Counted from the first letter of the stretch, positions 27,478 to 37,864 are shown. The stretch is 52,957 nt of DNA from Rickettsiales bacterium (GCA_016780625.1 JADHLN010000003.1:1-52957); one strand, 5' to 3'. Made by a program: numbers and translations. Notes: generated from the sequence alone by a model not told the origin.

Positions 27478-30016
27478 CCTTATTTGCAGAGATTTTAATA
27501 TTACTATTTTCCTTTATTTTATTACTAATAATAAGATTAGCAAGAGGGTTCTTAATATATTTTTGTATTGCTCTTTTTAATGGACGTGCACCAAATTTAA
27601 TATCATATCCTTTATCAGTTAAAAAATCCTTAGCTTTCTTATCAATTAATAGCTTAACTTTTTTAGCATCAAGGTTAGATTGCAATCTAGCAATTTGAAT
27701 ATCAATAATTTTTTCCATATGTTGAATATGAAGATTTTCAAATAAAATTATCTCATCAATTCTATTAATGAATTCAGGCCTTAAATATAACTTAACTTGA
27801 TCCATAACTTCATTGTAATAGGAAGAAACATCCTTAGAAGGATCTATATTTAATAATATATCAGCACCAATATTAGAAGTCATAATTACTATGGTATTTG
27901 TAAAATCAACAACACGACCATGGGCATCAGTTAACCTTCCATCATCTAATAATTGTAATAAAATATTTAAAATATCAGGATGTGCTTTTTCAATTTCATC
28001 AAATAATATTATTTGATAAGGCTTTCTTCTTACCGATTCAGTCAATGAACCAGCTTCATCATAACCTACATAACCAGGAGGAGATCCAATTAATCTAGAT
28101 ATAGCATGTTTTTCCATATATTCACTCATATCAACTCTTACCATCGCTGCTTCATCATTAAATATATATTCTGCCAAGGATTTAGTTAATTCTGTTTTCC
28201 CAACTCCAGTTGGCCCTAAAAATAGAAAACTACCTAAAGGTTGTTTATGATCCTGAAGACCAGCTTTAGATCTTCTTACAGCATCAGCAATTGATTTCAC
28301 AGCATGTTGTTGACCAACAACACGTTTTGCTAACTCTTCTTCAATATTAAGTAATTTATCCTTTTCCTTAGCAATCATTTTCTCAAGAGGGATAGATGTA
28401 TGTCTTGCAATAACAGATAAAATATCTTCATCTGTAATAGCCTCTTTTACAAATGTTTTGCCGCTATCAGCAGTAATTTTTTCAATCTCCTTTTTTAACT
28501 CCGGAATTCTACCATATGATAATTCGCCAGCAAGAGATAAGTCTCCATCCCTTTTAGCTATATCTAATTTATAATTCGCCTCCTCTAATTCTGCTTTTAG
28601 ATTTTTTGCCCTATCTAATTTTTGCTTTTCAGCACGCCATTTATTATCTAGATCTGAAAATTTCTTACTTAGTAATGTTATTTCATCATTAATTTTCTGA
28701 ATTCTAACCTTAGAGTCTGGATCATGCTCCTTCTTTAAAGATTCTGATTCAATCTTTAACTGAATGATTTTTCTATCTAACTCATCAATTTCCTCTGGCT
28801 TACTATCTATCTCCATTCTTAATTTACTTGATGCTTCATCAATTAAATCAATAGCCTTATCAGGAAAAAACCTGTCATTAATATATCGAGCAGATAAATT
28901 AACAGCAGCAATTATTGCACTATCATTAATCCTAATTCCATGATGTAATTCATATTTCTCCTTAATTCCTCGCAAAATTGTAATAGTATCTGTAATTGAA
29001 GGTTCATTAATATGTATAGCTTTAAATCTCCTAGCTAAAGCTGGATCCTTCTCAATATATTTTCTATATTCATCTAATGTTGTAGCTCCAACACAATGAA
29101 GAGTTCCTCTAGCTAAAGCAGGTTTTAATAGATTAGATGCATCCATTGCACCATCCGTTCTTCCTGCCCCAACTAAATTATGCAACTCATCAATAAATAA
29201 TATTATTTCATTATCACTATTTTCAATTTCCTTAATAATAGCTTTTAGTCGCTCTTCAAATTCACCCCTATATTTAGCGCCAGCTAATAAAGATCCTAAA
29301 TCTAACGCCATAAGCTTCTGATTTTTTAAGGTTTCCGGGACATCTCCTTCAGATATTCTTTGAGCCAGACCTTCAATAATAGCTGTTTTTCCAACACCTG
29401 CTTCACCTATTAAAACTGGGTTATTTTTAATTCTTCTGGATAAAACCTGAATAGTACGCCTGATTTCTTCATCCCTACCTATTACTGGGTCTATCTTATG
29501 TTTCTTGGCTAATTCAGTTAAATCATTCGCATATTTTTCTAAAGCATTAAAATTATCATCTGCATTAGCATTATCTGCTGTTCTACCTTTTCTTAATTCA
29601 TTAATTACCTTATCAACATTATCATATGTTAAATCGCAAGATAATAACATTTTAGAAACTGGACAATCAGCAGTTAAAATAGCCTGAAACAATCTTTCTA
29701 TTGAAATAAATTGATCAGAATTATCTTTTGCTATTTTATCAGCCTTATTAAGTATTTTAGCTAAATTATTAGATATAAATAAACCACCACCTGAAACTTT
29801 AGTTATTTTACCTAGCAAAACTTCTAATTCAGTTTTTATCTTTTCAAGATTTCCACCAGCAGAAATAATAATCTTTGCAATAAAACCTAACTCATCATCA
29901 AGCATAGACTTTAATAAATGCTCAGACTGGAATGATTGATTATCATTAGCAACAGCAACTGATTGAGCATTAGATATAATTATTTTAGTTCTTTCTGTAT
30001 ATTTATCGAAATTCAT
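27455..30016 (-). CDS. clpB: Disaggregase chaperone ClpB
   Basis: ClpB extracts proteins from aggregates together with DnaK. The 853 residues show the Clp_N repeats (1-145), NBD1 with Walker A GEAGVGKTA near residue 205, a full coiled-coil M-domain (about 400-525) that separates it from ClpA, and NBD2 with GPTGVGKTEL near residue 600. The C-terminal small domain contains IKFGARPLKRAIQKYI. It starts at ATG 30016, 57 bases after gpsA. No CIRCE-like or sigma-32-like element was noticed in that gap, so heat control may act elsewhere. Confidence 0.97.
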   Translation of the reverse strand: MNFDKYTERTKIIISNAQSVAVANDNQSFQSEHLLKSMLDDELGFIAKIIISAGGNLEKIKTELEVLLGKITKVSGGGLFISNNLAKILNKADKIAKDNSDQFISIERLFQAILTADCPVSKMLLSCDLTYDNVDKVINELRKGRTADNANADDNFNALEKYANDLTELAKKHKIDPVIGRDEEIRRTIQVLSRRIKNNPVLIGEAGVGKTAIIEGLAQRISEGDVPETLKNQKLMALDLGSLLAGAKYRGEFEERLKAIIKEIENSDNEIILFIDELHNLVGAGRTDGAMDASNLLKPALARGTLHCVGATTLDEYRKYIEKDPALARRFKAIHINEPSITDTITILRGIKEKYELHHGIRINDSAIIAAVNLSARYINDRFFPDKAIDLIDEASSKLRMEIDSKPEEIDELDRKIIQLKIESESLKKEHDPDSKVRIQKINDEITLLSKKFSDLDNKWRAEKQKLDRAKNLKAELEEANYKLDIAKRDGDLSLAGELSYGRIPELKKEIEKITADSGKTFVKEAITDEDILSVIARHTSIPLEKMIAKEKDKLLNIEEELAKRVVGQQHAVKSIADAVRRSKAGLQDHKQPLGSFLFLGPTGVGKTELTKSLAEYIFNDEAAMVRVDMSEYMEKHAISRLIGSPPGYVGYDEAGSLTESVRRKPYQIILFDEIEKAHPDILNILLQLLDDGRLTDAHGRVVDFTNTIVIMTSNIGADILLNIDPSKDVSSYYNEVMDQVKLYLRPEFINRIDEIILFENLHIQHMEKIIDIQIARLQSNLDAKKVKLLIDKKAKDFLTDKGYDIKFGARPLKRAIQKYIKNPLANLIISNKIKENSNIKISANKDEIIITN

Positions 30017-30073
30017 TATTTAATTATAATATATTTATCATATATTTACAAAATTTATGAATTCAAGGCATAA

Positions 30074-31039
30074 TTAAAAAAGAAAATCTGAAACAGAAAC
30101 CTTATAATTTTTATATAAAATATTATAGATCAAAGTTATTAAATCTAACTTAATATTATATTTTACAGATAATTCATATGCAGATTTTGCAGTGGCAACA
30201 CCTTCTGCAACTGTTTTTCGATCTGACATAATTTTTTCAAGACTACTGCCCTTACCCAACTCATATCCTAAAGACATATTTCTAGATTTATTAGAAAGAC
30301 AGGTCAAAACCAAATCGCCAACTGCACAAGGCTCAAGCATAGTTATTTTATTTCCACCTAATTTAACAGATAATTCACCTATTTCATTTAATCCTTTTGT
30401 TAATATAGCTGCTTTAGAACTTTCGCTTAATTCTAATCCAGCCGCAATACCAAGCGCTATAGCAACGACATTTTTAACACTTCCAGATATTTGGGTACTT
30501 ATAATATCATCACATATAACTGTTTTAAAATATTTATTATTCAAAAGATTAGCTACATAATTAGCAATATCATCATCCTTAGATGCAATAGTTGTTATAG
30601 CAGATTTACCAAGGGCAACTTCCTCAGCAAAATTAGGACCACTCATAACTAATATCGGATTATTAAAATATTTTTTAATAATATTGGATAATAACTCATT
30701 ATCCTTATTAACAATTCCTTTTGAACATATAATAATAGGAATATCTGAAGGCATTTGCTTTGATTTAGCGATATTCTTTAAAATATTTTCTGTTAATTGG
30801 CATGGTGTTACTAAAAAAACGGCTCTACTATTTGATAATAATCTAAAATCATTAACTGCATTAATATTAGCATCTAATTTAACATTAGGTAAATATGTTT
30901 TGTTACAGCTAGTTTCATTAATAAAATTAACAACATCTTTTTCAAATGCCCATAAATTAACATTATTTTCATTTCTAGCTAATAAATTGGATATTGCAGT
31001 CCCCCAGGCTCCAGCACCTATAACAAATATATTCACCAT
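30074..31039 (-). CDS. gpsA: Glycerol-3-phosphate dehydrogenase [NAD(P)+]
   Basis: GpsA makes sn-glycerol 3-phosphate from DHAP for phospholipid synthesis. It has the N-terminal dinucleotide motif FVIGAGAWGTAIS, the VMSGPNFAEEV block, a catalytic Lys in GSVKNVVAIALG, and the SSKAAILTKGLNEIGEL signature. The length (321 residues) is normal. ATG 31039 follows ileS by 12 bases, within the panC-lptF-ileS-gpsA run. Confidence 0.95.
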   Translation of the reverse strand: MVNIFVIGAGAWGTAISNLLARNENNVNLWAFEKDVVNFINETSCNKTYLPNVKLDANINAVNDFRLLSNSRAVFLVTPCQLTENILKNIAKSKQMPSDIPIIICSKGIVNKDNELLSNIIKKYFNNPILVMSGPNFAEEVALGKSAITTIASKDDDIANYVANLLNNKYFKTVICDDIISTQISGSVKNVVAIALGIAAGLELSESSKAAILTKGLNEIGELSVKLGGNKITMLEPCAVGDLVLTCLSNKSRNMSLGYELGKGSSLEKIMSDRKTVAEGVATAKSAYELSVKYNIKLDLITLIYNILYKNYKVSVSDFLF

Positions 31040-31051
31040 ATTATTTAATAC

Positions 31052-34000
31052 CTATTTTATTATTTCTACAGAAATTTCCTCATTAGCAATTTTAACATTA
31101 CTATCGGAAAACACATTTTCAAAAAATAATTCATCAGTTAATGTTTGTTCAGATATATATGATCTAAATTTTTCTATTACTTCAGAAATTAAATTATTTT
31201 CTGACTTAATCAAGATATTTACTCTATCATTTATATTTAAATCCTTATCTTTTCTTTCTTGTTGTATAATTCTAACTAAATCACGGGCAATACCCTCAAT
31301 AATTAAGTCATCATCAAGATTTACATCAAGACCTACTAAACCATCAAGAGAACTTAATGATTGAAAATTTTCCATCTTAGGTACTAACTTAAGATCAAAT
31401 TCATTTGCCTCAATAATTTCATTAGATACAAATAACTTACCTGATTCAATCTTCCAATTATTCTGTTTTATTTCCTTAGTAACCTCCTTCATTATTGCAC
31501 CCAGCCTAACACCAAGAAGTTTGAAATTTAGATTAACCTTATAATCAGCTAAATCTGATATATTTGACATAAATTCTATTTTTTTAACATTTATTTCATC
31601 ACAAATTAATTTACTAAATTCTGATAATTGAGAATATTTTTCACCAACAATAATCACCTTATTTAACGGCTGGCGTGTTCTAATGTGATTAGCAGATCTT
31701 AAACTATGTGCATTATTACATATATCTCTAACCATATCCATATTATTAACTAGATCTTGATTATCAATAAATTCATCCAAGACTGGATATTTTTCTAAAT
31801 GAACAGAAATATTTTCATTATTTTCTAATATTCTAAAAATATAATCAGAAATATGAGGCAATAATGAAGCTATAGATCTCACAAACACATGTAATACACT
31901 ATATAGAGTATTATAAGCAGTAATCTTGTCATTATCAATTTCACTCTTCCAAAATCTATCTCTATTACGTCTGATATACCAATTATTTAAAATCTCAAAA
32001 AAATCAGTGATTACATTATATGCAGAGGCAAGATCATAATTATCTAGGAAATTAGAAATTGATATTATTGATGATTTTAATTTACTTAATATATATTGGT
32101 CAATTACATTTTCTGATGTGAAATCAAGCTTAGCTTTTATACCATCAGAGTTAGCATAAAGAACAAAAAAATTAAAGCTATTCCAAATCGGTTTTATATA
32201 TAATCGTAAGCTATCTCTAAAAACATGACCATCCTTATCAATATTTAATTCACTACCCTTCATAACGGGACTAGAACAAATAGAAAAACGCATGGCATCT
32301 GAGCCATAATTATCAAAAATCTCAAGAGGAGATTTATAATTCTTCAGCCTCTTAGATAATTTCTGAGATTTCTCATCAAGAATTACTCCATGACAAATAC
32401 AATTCTTAAATGGTGGCCTATCAAATAATGCTGTTGATAAAACCATTAATGTATAAAACCAACCTCTAGTTTGAGCAACATATTCTACTATAAAATCAGC
32501 AGGAAAATTATTAATAAATTTATCCTTATTTTCAAAAGGATAATGCTGTTGAGCAAAAGGCATAGACCCAGACTCAAACCAACAATCTAAAACATCTGTA
32601 ACTCTAACCATCTTTGATCTACCAGTTGGATCATCTGGATTAACTCTAGTTAATTTATCGATAAAAGGTCTATGTAAATTATCTATTTTAACTCCAAAAT
32701 CCTTTTCCAATTCAGCAATAGAACCATAAACATCTATACGAGGATATTTAGGATCTGTTGATTTCCATACAGGTACTGGACAACCCCAAAATCTATTACG
32801 TGATATAGACCAGTCTCTAGCACCTTCAAGCCACTTACCAAACAAGCCTTCCTTAACATGATCTGGAATCCAGTTAATTTCCTTATTAAGCTCTATCATT
32901 CTAGACTTAAACTTTGTAACACTTACATACCATGATGACATAGCCTTATAGATAAGAGGCTCATCACTTCTCCAACAATGAGGGTAATTATGAATATATT
33001 GCTCAGTTTTAATCCAATTACCAGATTCTTTTAATTTTTTAATAATTGGAATATTAGCATCAAATACATGTAATCCTATAAAATCATCAATTGGGTATGT
33101 AAATTTTCCAGCTTCATCAACAGGACATATTGTAATAATATTATTTTCTCTACACAATAATTGATCATCTTCACCAAAAGCTGGAGCAACGTGAACTACT
33201 CCAGTACCATCAGAAATATTTACAAAATCCGCATGATAAATTTTATAGCAATTATCCAAATTTTCCTTAGAATTTCTTGTAAAATAATCAAAGATTGGTT
33301 CATATTCTAAGCCTACTAAATCCTTACCAGAAACTTCTTTAACAATATTAATATTATTATCTAGAGATAGATAATCGCGATATTTATCAATTAAAGAGCT
33401 AGCAATTAACAATTGTTCATTATCATGATCAATTAACGAATATTTAATATCATTATTTACAGCTAAAGCCAAATTAGAAGGTAAAGTCCAAGGTGTAGTA
33501 GTCCAAACTAATATCGATAAATTATTAGAAGAAAAACTATTTTTATAATTTTTTAATCTGAATTTAACAGTTATAGCTTTGCTTTCTTTCTCTCTGTAAG
33601 AATTATCAAGCCTTGTTTCAAAATTTGATAATGGCGTTTGACAAGCCCATGAATATGGCATTACTCTTAAATCCTCATATAAATAACCTTTTTTATATAA
33701 TTCCTTAAAAGCCCATATAACTGACTCCATATAGTCAAGATCCATGGTTTTATAACCATTATCAAAATCAACCCATCTACCCTGTCTATCAACATAATCT
33801 TTCCACTCATGTTGATATTTCATTACTGAACTACTACAAGCATCATTAAATTTAGCAATTCCAAATTCTTCTATGGCAACCCTACCCGATACACCTAACT
33901 CCTTTTCTGTTTCCATTTCAACTGGTAAACCATGAGTATCCCAACCAAATCTTCTCTCTGTTTTATTACCTAATTGAGTTTGATATCTAGCAAAAATATC

Positions 34001-34216
34001 TTTTACAAAACCTGTCAATAAGTGACCATAATGCGGCAAACCATTTGCAAATGGAGGACCATCATAAAAAACAAAATTGTTTTTACTACCTTTAAATTGA
34101 TCTATAGATGCTTGAAATATATTATTTCTACGCCAAAAATCTTGAACCTCTAATTCTAAAGAGGAAAAATTTGGATTTGCATCTATTTTATTATAATATT
34201 CTCTTTTGGAAGACAT
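31052..34216 (-). CDS. ileS: Isoleucyl-tRNA synthetase, eukaryote-like (type 2) form
   Basis: IleS charges tRNA-Ile. At 1054 residues it is longer than the classical bacterial form (about 930) and matches the eukaryote-like clade: GPPFANGLPHYGHLLTG (HIGH motif HYGH at 62-65) and RRFGWDTHGLPVE. The class-I KMSKS motif reads KLSKR near residue 618. The editing domain (TTTPWTLPSNLALAV) and the C-terminal anticodon-binding domain are present. This clade occurs in Rickettsia and includes naturally mupirocin-insensitive enzymes; resistance here is only inferred. It starts at ATG 34216, 11 bases after lptF. Confidence 0.95.
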   Translation of the reverse strand: MSSKREYYNKIDANPNFSSLELEVQDFWRRNNIFQASIDQFKGSKNNFVFYDGPPFANGLPHYGHLLTGFVKDIFARYQTQLGNKTERRFGWDTHGLPVEMETEKELGVSGRVAIEEFGIAKFNDACSSSVMKYQHEWKDYVDRQGRWVDFDNGYKTMDLDYMESVIWAFKELYKKGYLYEDLRVMPYSWACQTPLSNFETRLDNSYREKESKAITVKFRLKNYKNSFSSNNLSILVWTTTPWTLPSNLALAVNNDIKYSLIDHDNEQLLIASSLIDKYRDYLSLDNNINIVKEVSGKDLVGLEYEPIFDYFTRNSKENLDNCYKIYHADFVNISDGTGVVHVAPAFGEDDQLLCRENNIITICPVDEAGKFTYPIDDFIGLHVFDANIPIIKKLKESGNWIKTEQYIHNYPHCWRSDEPLIYKAMSSWYVSVTKFKSRMIELNKEINWIPDHVKEGLFGKWLEGARDWSISRNRFWGCPVPVWKSTDPKYPRIDVYGSIAELEKDFGVKIDNLHRPFIDKLTRVNPDDPTGRSKMVRVTDVLDCWFESGSMPFAQQHYPFENKDKFINNFPADFIVEYVAQTRGWFYTLMVLSTALFDRPPFKNCICHGVILDEKSQKLSKRLKNYKSPLEIFDNYGSDAMRFSICSSPVMKGSELNIDKDGHVFRDSLRLYIKPIWNSFNFFVLYANSDGIKAKLDFTSENVIDQYILSKLKSSIISISNFLDNYDLASAYNVITDFFEILNNWYIRRNRDRFWKSEIDNDKITAYNTLYSVLHVFVRSIASLLPHISDYIFRILENNENISVHLEKYPVLDEFIDNQDLVNNMDMVRDICNNAHSLRSANHIRTRQPLNKVIIVGEKYSQLSEFSKLICDEINVKKIEFMSNISDLADYKVNLNFKLLGVRLGAIMKEVTKEIKQNNWKIESGKLFVSNEIIEANEFDLKLVPKMENFQSLSSLDGLVGLDVNLDDDLIIEGIARDLVRIIQQERKDKDLNINDRVNILIKSENNLISEVIEKFRSYISEQTLTDELFFENVFSDSNVKIANEEISVEIIK

Positions 34217-34227
34217 TAAGAAAAAAC

Positions 34228-35340
34228 CTACTTATTAAAAATTTTATTATTGATAAAAATTAAATATAAAGAATAAGAAAATATAAGCATAATATAAGCA
34301 TATAAAAGAATTACAAGATCATTTCTAGACAAAAAATATTCCCTAAAAACAAAATATAAAATAATTAAGCAAAAAGATGATATAAAATAGGCAATATTAT
34401 TAAAAGAACTACTCACTCTCTGAAAAGAGGAATTAATAAACATAGCTGCAATTAAAACAGATATAACAAAAAAAACTAATGGCCATAAAAATCTATGATG
34501 AAACTCCTTTTTTAAATCTCTAATAGCAATATGTTGATTATTCTTTTTATCAAAAAACTCCCATATATAAAGGGCTGAAATCTTTTTATTATATTTAATA
34601 AATTTCTGATTCTCAGTAAAGAAATCTAGGTCAGTTATATATTTATCAAATTTAACATTTTCAAACCTATTATTATTATAATCAGCAACAATACGTCTAC
34701 CATTATTTAAACCTAACAATAAAACATCACCTTTCCTAATAATTTTAGTCTTATCTGCTAAAATATAATTATATTTATCATTTCCTAAATCTTCTATAGC
34801 AATCAAATTATCATATACCGAATCCTTATCCTTTTGATCAACAAATACTACAATATTACTATCCAAACTATTGAATTTGCCACTATTTAAAGCCCCGCTA
34901 ATAAGCACAGATGCAACATCTCTCTTCATTATTTCAATTTTATTATATGAAAAAGGAACAATAAGAAAGCTTAAAATAAAATGAACAAATAATAAAATTA
35001 GAAAGCAATATAATAACGGTTTAAGAATATAAAAATTATTCAGCCCAGAAACCTTAAATATATAAATCTCTCTTTTTTGAATTAAATTATTAAATGTAAA
35101 AATAAGAGCAATAACAGCAATAAATGGAAAAAGAAAATCAATTAATGTAGGCACAAGAAGTAATGAAAGCAGAGAAAAATCCAAAACTTTCATATTATTT
35201 ACAGTTAAATAATCAATATATTTTACTATTCTTGTTAACCAAATAATTCCAACTAATATAAATAAAGTTGTAAAAAAATATTTAAAATATTTATTGATTA
35301 AAAATATTGAAATTAAATTAAATCTTTTAGCAAAATTCAT
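34228..35340 (-). CDS. lptF: LptF/LptG-type LPS export permease (probably LptF)
   Basis: A 370-residue YjgP/YjgQ-family permease of the Lpt ABC transporter, which extracts LPS from the inner membrane with LptB and LptC. Three N-terminal helices (FTTLFILVGIIWLTRIVKYID is typical of LptF) precede a periplasmic beta-jellyroll (about 135-265), and three C-terminal helices follow. LptF and LptG are normally paired, but only one gene is here; LptG must be elsewhere. It overlaps panC by 4 bases. LptE is present at 39093. Confidence 0.8.
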   Translation of the reverse strand: MNFAKRFNLISIFLINKYFKYFFTTLFILVGIIWLTRIVKYIDYLTVNNMKVLDFSLLSLLLVPTLIDFLFPFIAVIALIFTFNNLIQKREIYIFKVSGLNNFYILKPLLYCFLILLFVHFILSFLIVPFSYNKIEIMKRDVASVLISGALNSGKFNSLDSNIVVFVDQKDKDSVYDNLIAIEDLGNDKYNYILADKTKIIRKGDVLLLGLNNGRRIVADYNNNRFENVKFDKYITDLDFFTENQKFIKYNKKISALYIWEFFDKKNNQHIAIRDLKKEFHHRFLWPLVFFVISVLIAAMFINSSFQRVSSSFNNIAYFISSFCLIILYFVFREYFLSRNDLVILLYAYIMLIFSYSLYLIFINNKIFNK

Positions 35341-36182
35341 AAAGCAATATTATCAATTAACCTAATATTTCTAATATATGCAGCAGCAAATATTCGAGAA
35401 TTATTATAATTTTGAGTTTTAACCTCTTTAAGATCATTATCTAATATAGTTAAATAATCAACCTTCGAAAAACCTGATTCTAATAAAAATTTTCTAGTCT
35501 CAATTAATAATTGTGAAATATCTTTAACATTCCTAACTAAATTCTTAATTTTAATTAACTGAGCAAATAAGATAGGCGCAATATTTAATCTCTCATTACT
35601 AGTTAACAAATTATTCCTTGAAGATAGAGCAAGACCAGTATCTTCTCTTACAGTATCAACTCCTATTACATCAATATTAAAATTAAGAAAATCTACCAAC
35701 TTATTCACAAGAATAAATTGTTGATAATCTTTTAAACCAAAATAAACCTTATTAGGAGTAATGATATTAAATAGCTTAGTTAAAATCAAAGCAACACCAT
35801 CAAAATGACCAGGTCTATCACTAGCGCAGAGAATATGATCCATAGCTGGGATTGATAGAGAGCAAGAAAAATTCTCTGGATATATGTCATTATTTTTTGG
35901 ATAAAAAACATGAGAAACATTACATTTTTTCAAAAGATTAATATCTGAATCAAGAGTTTTAGGATAGTTTAAATAATCATTTTTATCATTAAATTGCTTC
36001 TTATTTATAAATATTGAAACAATAACCTCATCACATTCTAGCCTCGCTTTATTAATTAAACTCAAATGACCTTCATGCAAATTTCCCATCGTAGGAACAA
36101 AGCCAATAATTTTACCAAATTCATTATATTGCTTTATTTTATTACTAATAAGTTTAAGATCATCTATAAAAATTTCATTCAT
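35337..36182 (-). CDS. panC: Pantoate--beta-alanine ligase
   Basis: PanC makes pantothenate from pantoate and beta-alanine with ATP. The HxGH-type motif is in PTMGNLHEGHLSLI (about residues 31-44), the pantoate site in DRPGHFDGVALI, and ALSSRN is the KMSKS-like segment. The 281 residues are full length. Keeping this enzyme suggests at least partial autonomy for coenzyme A. ATG 36182 is only 9 bases from the divergent zapE start, so the panC promoter must lie inside zapE. Confidence 0.95.
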   Translation of the reverse strand: MNEIFIDDLKLISNKIKQYNEFGKIIGFVPTMGNLHEGHLSLINKARLECDEVIVSIFINKKQFNDKNDYLNYPKTLDSDINLLKKCNVSHVFYPKNNDIYPENFSCSLSIPAMDHILCASDRPGHFDGVALILTKLFNIITPNKVYFGLKDYQQFILVNKLVDFLNFNIDVIGVDTVREDTGLALSSRNNLLTSNERLNIAPILFAQLIKIKNLVRNVKDISQLLIETRKFLLESGFSKVDYLTILDNDLKEVKTQNYNNSRIFAAAYIRNIRLIDNIAL

Positions 36183-36191
36183 AAAACTAAA

Positions 36192-37256
36192 GTGAGCATT
36201 AATTTAATCACACAATATAATGAACTAATAAAAACAAAAGCTATTTCAGCTAATAAACATCAATTAGATTTAATAAAAGATCTAAACAAACTAAAAACAT
36301 CAATTGAACAAAATCAAAAAAGAATAATCAAACAAAAAATAAAATATAAATCATATTTTATATATGGTGAAGTAGGCAGAGGAAAATCCTTAGTAATGGA
36401 TTTGTTTTTTCAATCGATAAAAATAAAAAAAAAGAGATTACATTTTCATAATTTCATGCATGAAATTCATAATCAACTTTACCTTATCAAAGATGAAAAA
36501 AATAAAAACCCTATAAAAAAAATCACAAAAAAATATAAAAAAATATATCAATTAATATGTCTTGACGAATTTCATGTTACTGACATAGCTGATGCAATGA
36601 TCTTAGAACGGATATTTAGAAACTTTATAAAAGCAAAAATAATTATAATAACAACTTCTAACAGACACCCTAGTGAATTATATAAAGGTGGTTTACAAAG
36701 AGAAAAATATCTAGAATTCGTAAATTATCTGGAAAATAATAGCAAAATTTTGGAATTAAAAGGTGAATCGGATTACAGATTGCAACAAATTCAAAAATTA
36801 GAAAATCACTATTTCTACCCAATAAATAAAAATAACAAAGCTAAATTTTACGATATATTTGCAAATCTTACTTCTCACGCAAAAACAGAAGAGGTAAATC
36901 TCGAAAACAAAAAAAGACTCCTAAAAATAAAAAAATCATCCGGAACTGTAGCATTAATAGATTTTATCGAATATTGCACAGGAAATTATTCAGCTTACGA
37001 CTATAACCTAATTGCTTCAAAATATAATACAATATTTCTAGAAAATATAGAACAAATAAAAGATAGAAATATAGCAAAAAGATTTATGAATATGATAGAT
37101 ATTTTCTATGAACATAGAAATAAAGTAATATTTCTAGCTCATATAAATTACAAAGAGATTTACAAAGGAAAATATCATCAATTTGAATTTAAAAGAACGT
37201 TATCAAGAATATTTGAAATGCAACAAATCGAATATTTATCAAAAAGATCTATTTAG
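36192..37256 (+). CDS. zapE: Cell division AFG1-family ATPase ZapE (GTG start)
   Basis: ZapE/AFG1 is a P-loop ATPase; ZapE associates with the Z-ring and AFG1 is a mitochondrial homologue. Walker A is GEVGRGKS (about residues 59-66), Walker B is LICLDEFHVTDIADAM, and TTSNRHPSELYKGGLQRE is the family signature. The frame is open upstream into the antisense of panC, but that extension has no family similarity. GTG 36192 gives a normal N-terminus (SINLITQYNELI) and 354 residues; the next in-frame ATG lies beyond Walker A. Its stop overlaps that of the convergent trcR gene. Confidence 0.9.
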   Translation: MSINLITQYNELIKTKAISANKHQLDLIKDLNKLKTSIEQNQKRIIKQKIKYKSYFIYGEVGRGKSLVMDLFFQSIKIKKKRLHFHNFMHEIHNQLYLIKDEKNKNPIKKITKKYKKIYQLICLDEFHVTDIADAMILERIFRNFIKAKIIIITTSNRHPSELYKGGLQREKYLEFVNYLENNSKILELKGESDYRLQQIQKLENHYFYPINKNNKAKFYDIFANLTSHAKTEEVNLENKKRLLKIKKSSGTVALIDFIEYCTGNYSAYDYNLIASKYNTIFLENIEQIKDRNIAKRFMNMIDIFYEHRNKVIFLAHINYKEIYKGKYHQFEFKRTLSRIFEMQQIEYLSKRSI

Positions 37257-37771
37257 CTCTTATCTACAAAAGCTTGAATTAAATTATCTAGCTCTGATTG
37301 CTTACAAATACCAAGCAGAACAGGATCTTTGGGCTGAATCTGAGATATGTTAGCATGGGATCTAGATCTAATAGATTCAATAGTTTTCTTTGTAGTACCA
37401 ATTAGCTTAACTATCTTACTATCAGGAAGATCAGGGTAATTTTTAACTAACCAAGCAATAGCATCTGGTTTATCTCTACGTTTCGCAATCGGTATATATT
37501 TTACCTTTTGTTTATTTTTGAAATTTCCTACTAAGTTAATTAACTCTAATTTAACAGAAGAATCTTTTTCAGCTTTTTTAATATTCTCTTCAGATAATTG
37601 CCCAAGAATTATTGGATTCTGTCCTTCAAGATTAGTTGCCAATTCTCCATCAGCAATACTTTGTATCTCCATTTCATGCATGTTACAGAACTCTGCTATT
37701 TGAACAAAATTAAGAGTGGTATTATCTATTAACCAGATAGCAGTAGCTAAAGGCATTAAAGGTTCTGACAT
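37253..37771 (-). CDS. trcR: Cell cycle transcriptional regulator TrcR (DUF1013)
   Basis: A 172-residue alphaproteobacterial protein of the TrcR/DUF1013 family. The N-terminus MPLATAIWLIDNTTLNFVQI and the IADGELA and PIILGQLSEENI segments are diagnostic. The C-terminal half has a helix-turn-helix-like stretch (SKIVKLIGTTKKTIESIRSR). It is implicated in cell-cycle gene expression through binding to DNA or RNA polymerase in Caulobacter relatives. It is a useful taxonomic marker because the family is confined to Alphaproteobacteria. ATG 37771 is followed by a downstream stop (37253) overlapping that of zapE. Confidence 0.92.
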   Translation of the reverse strand: MSEPLMPLATAIWLIDNTTLNFVQIAEFCNMHEMEIQSIADGELATNLEGQNPIILGQLSEENIKKAEKDSSVKLELINLVGNFKNKQKVKYIPIAKRRDKPDAIAWLVKNYPDLPDSKIVKLIGTTKKTIESIRSRSHANISQIQPKDPVLLGICKQSELDNLIQAFVDKS

Positions 37772-37835
37772 TTCAAATAAAAAAAATTAATTAGCAATTA
37801 TTTTAAATGTATGTAGCAAATTGTCAATTTATTGT

Positions 37836-37841
37836 TATAAT
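37836..37841 (+). promoter_or_regulatory. Extended -10 promoter before the ModA-like gene
   Basis: TATAAT (37836-37841) is preceded by TGT, giving a TGnTATAAT extended -10. No good -35 stands at 17 bases. Initiation near 37848 leaves a 17-base leader to ATG 37865. Confidence 0.5.
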
Positions 37842-37864
37842 ATTATTAATAGACAGAAATTAAA

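Noticed and set aside
36066..36191. A longer zapE with an N-terminal extension from an upstream ATG
   Set aside because: The extra 42 codons are antisense to panC, are low-complexity and have no ZapE similarity; GTG 36192 gives the normal N-terminus.
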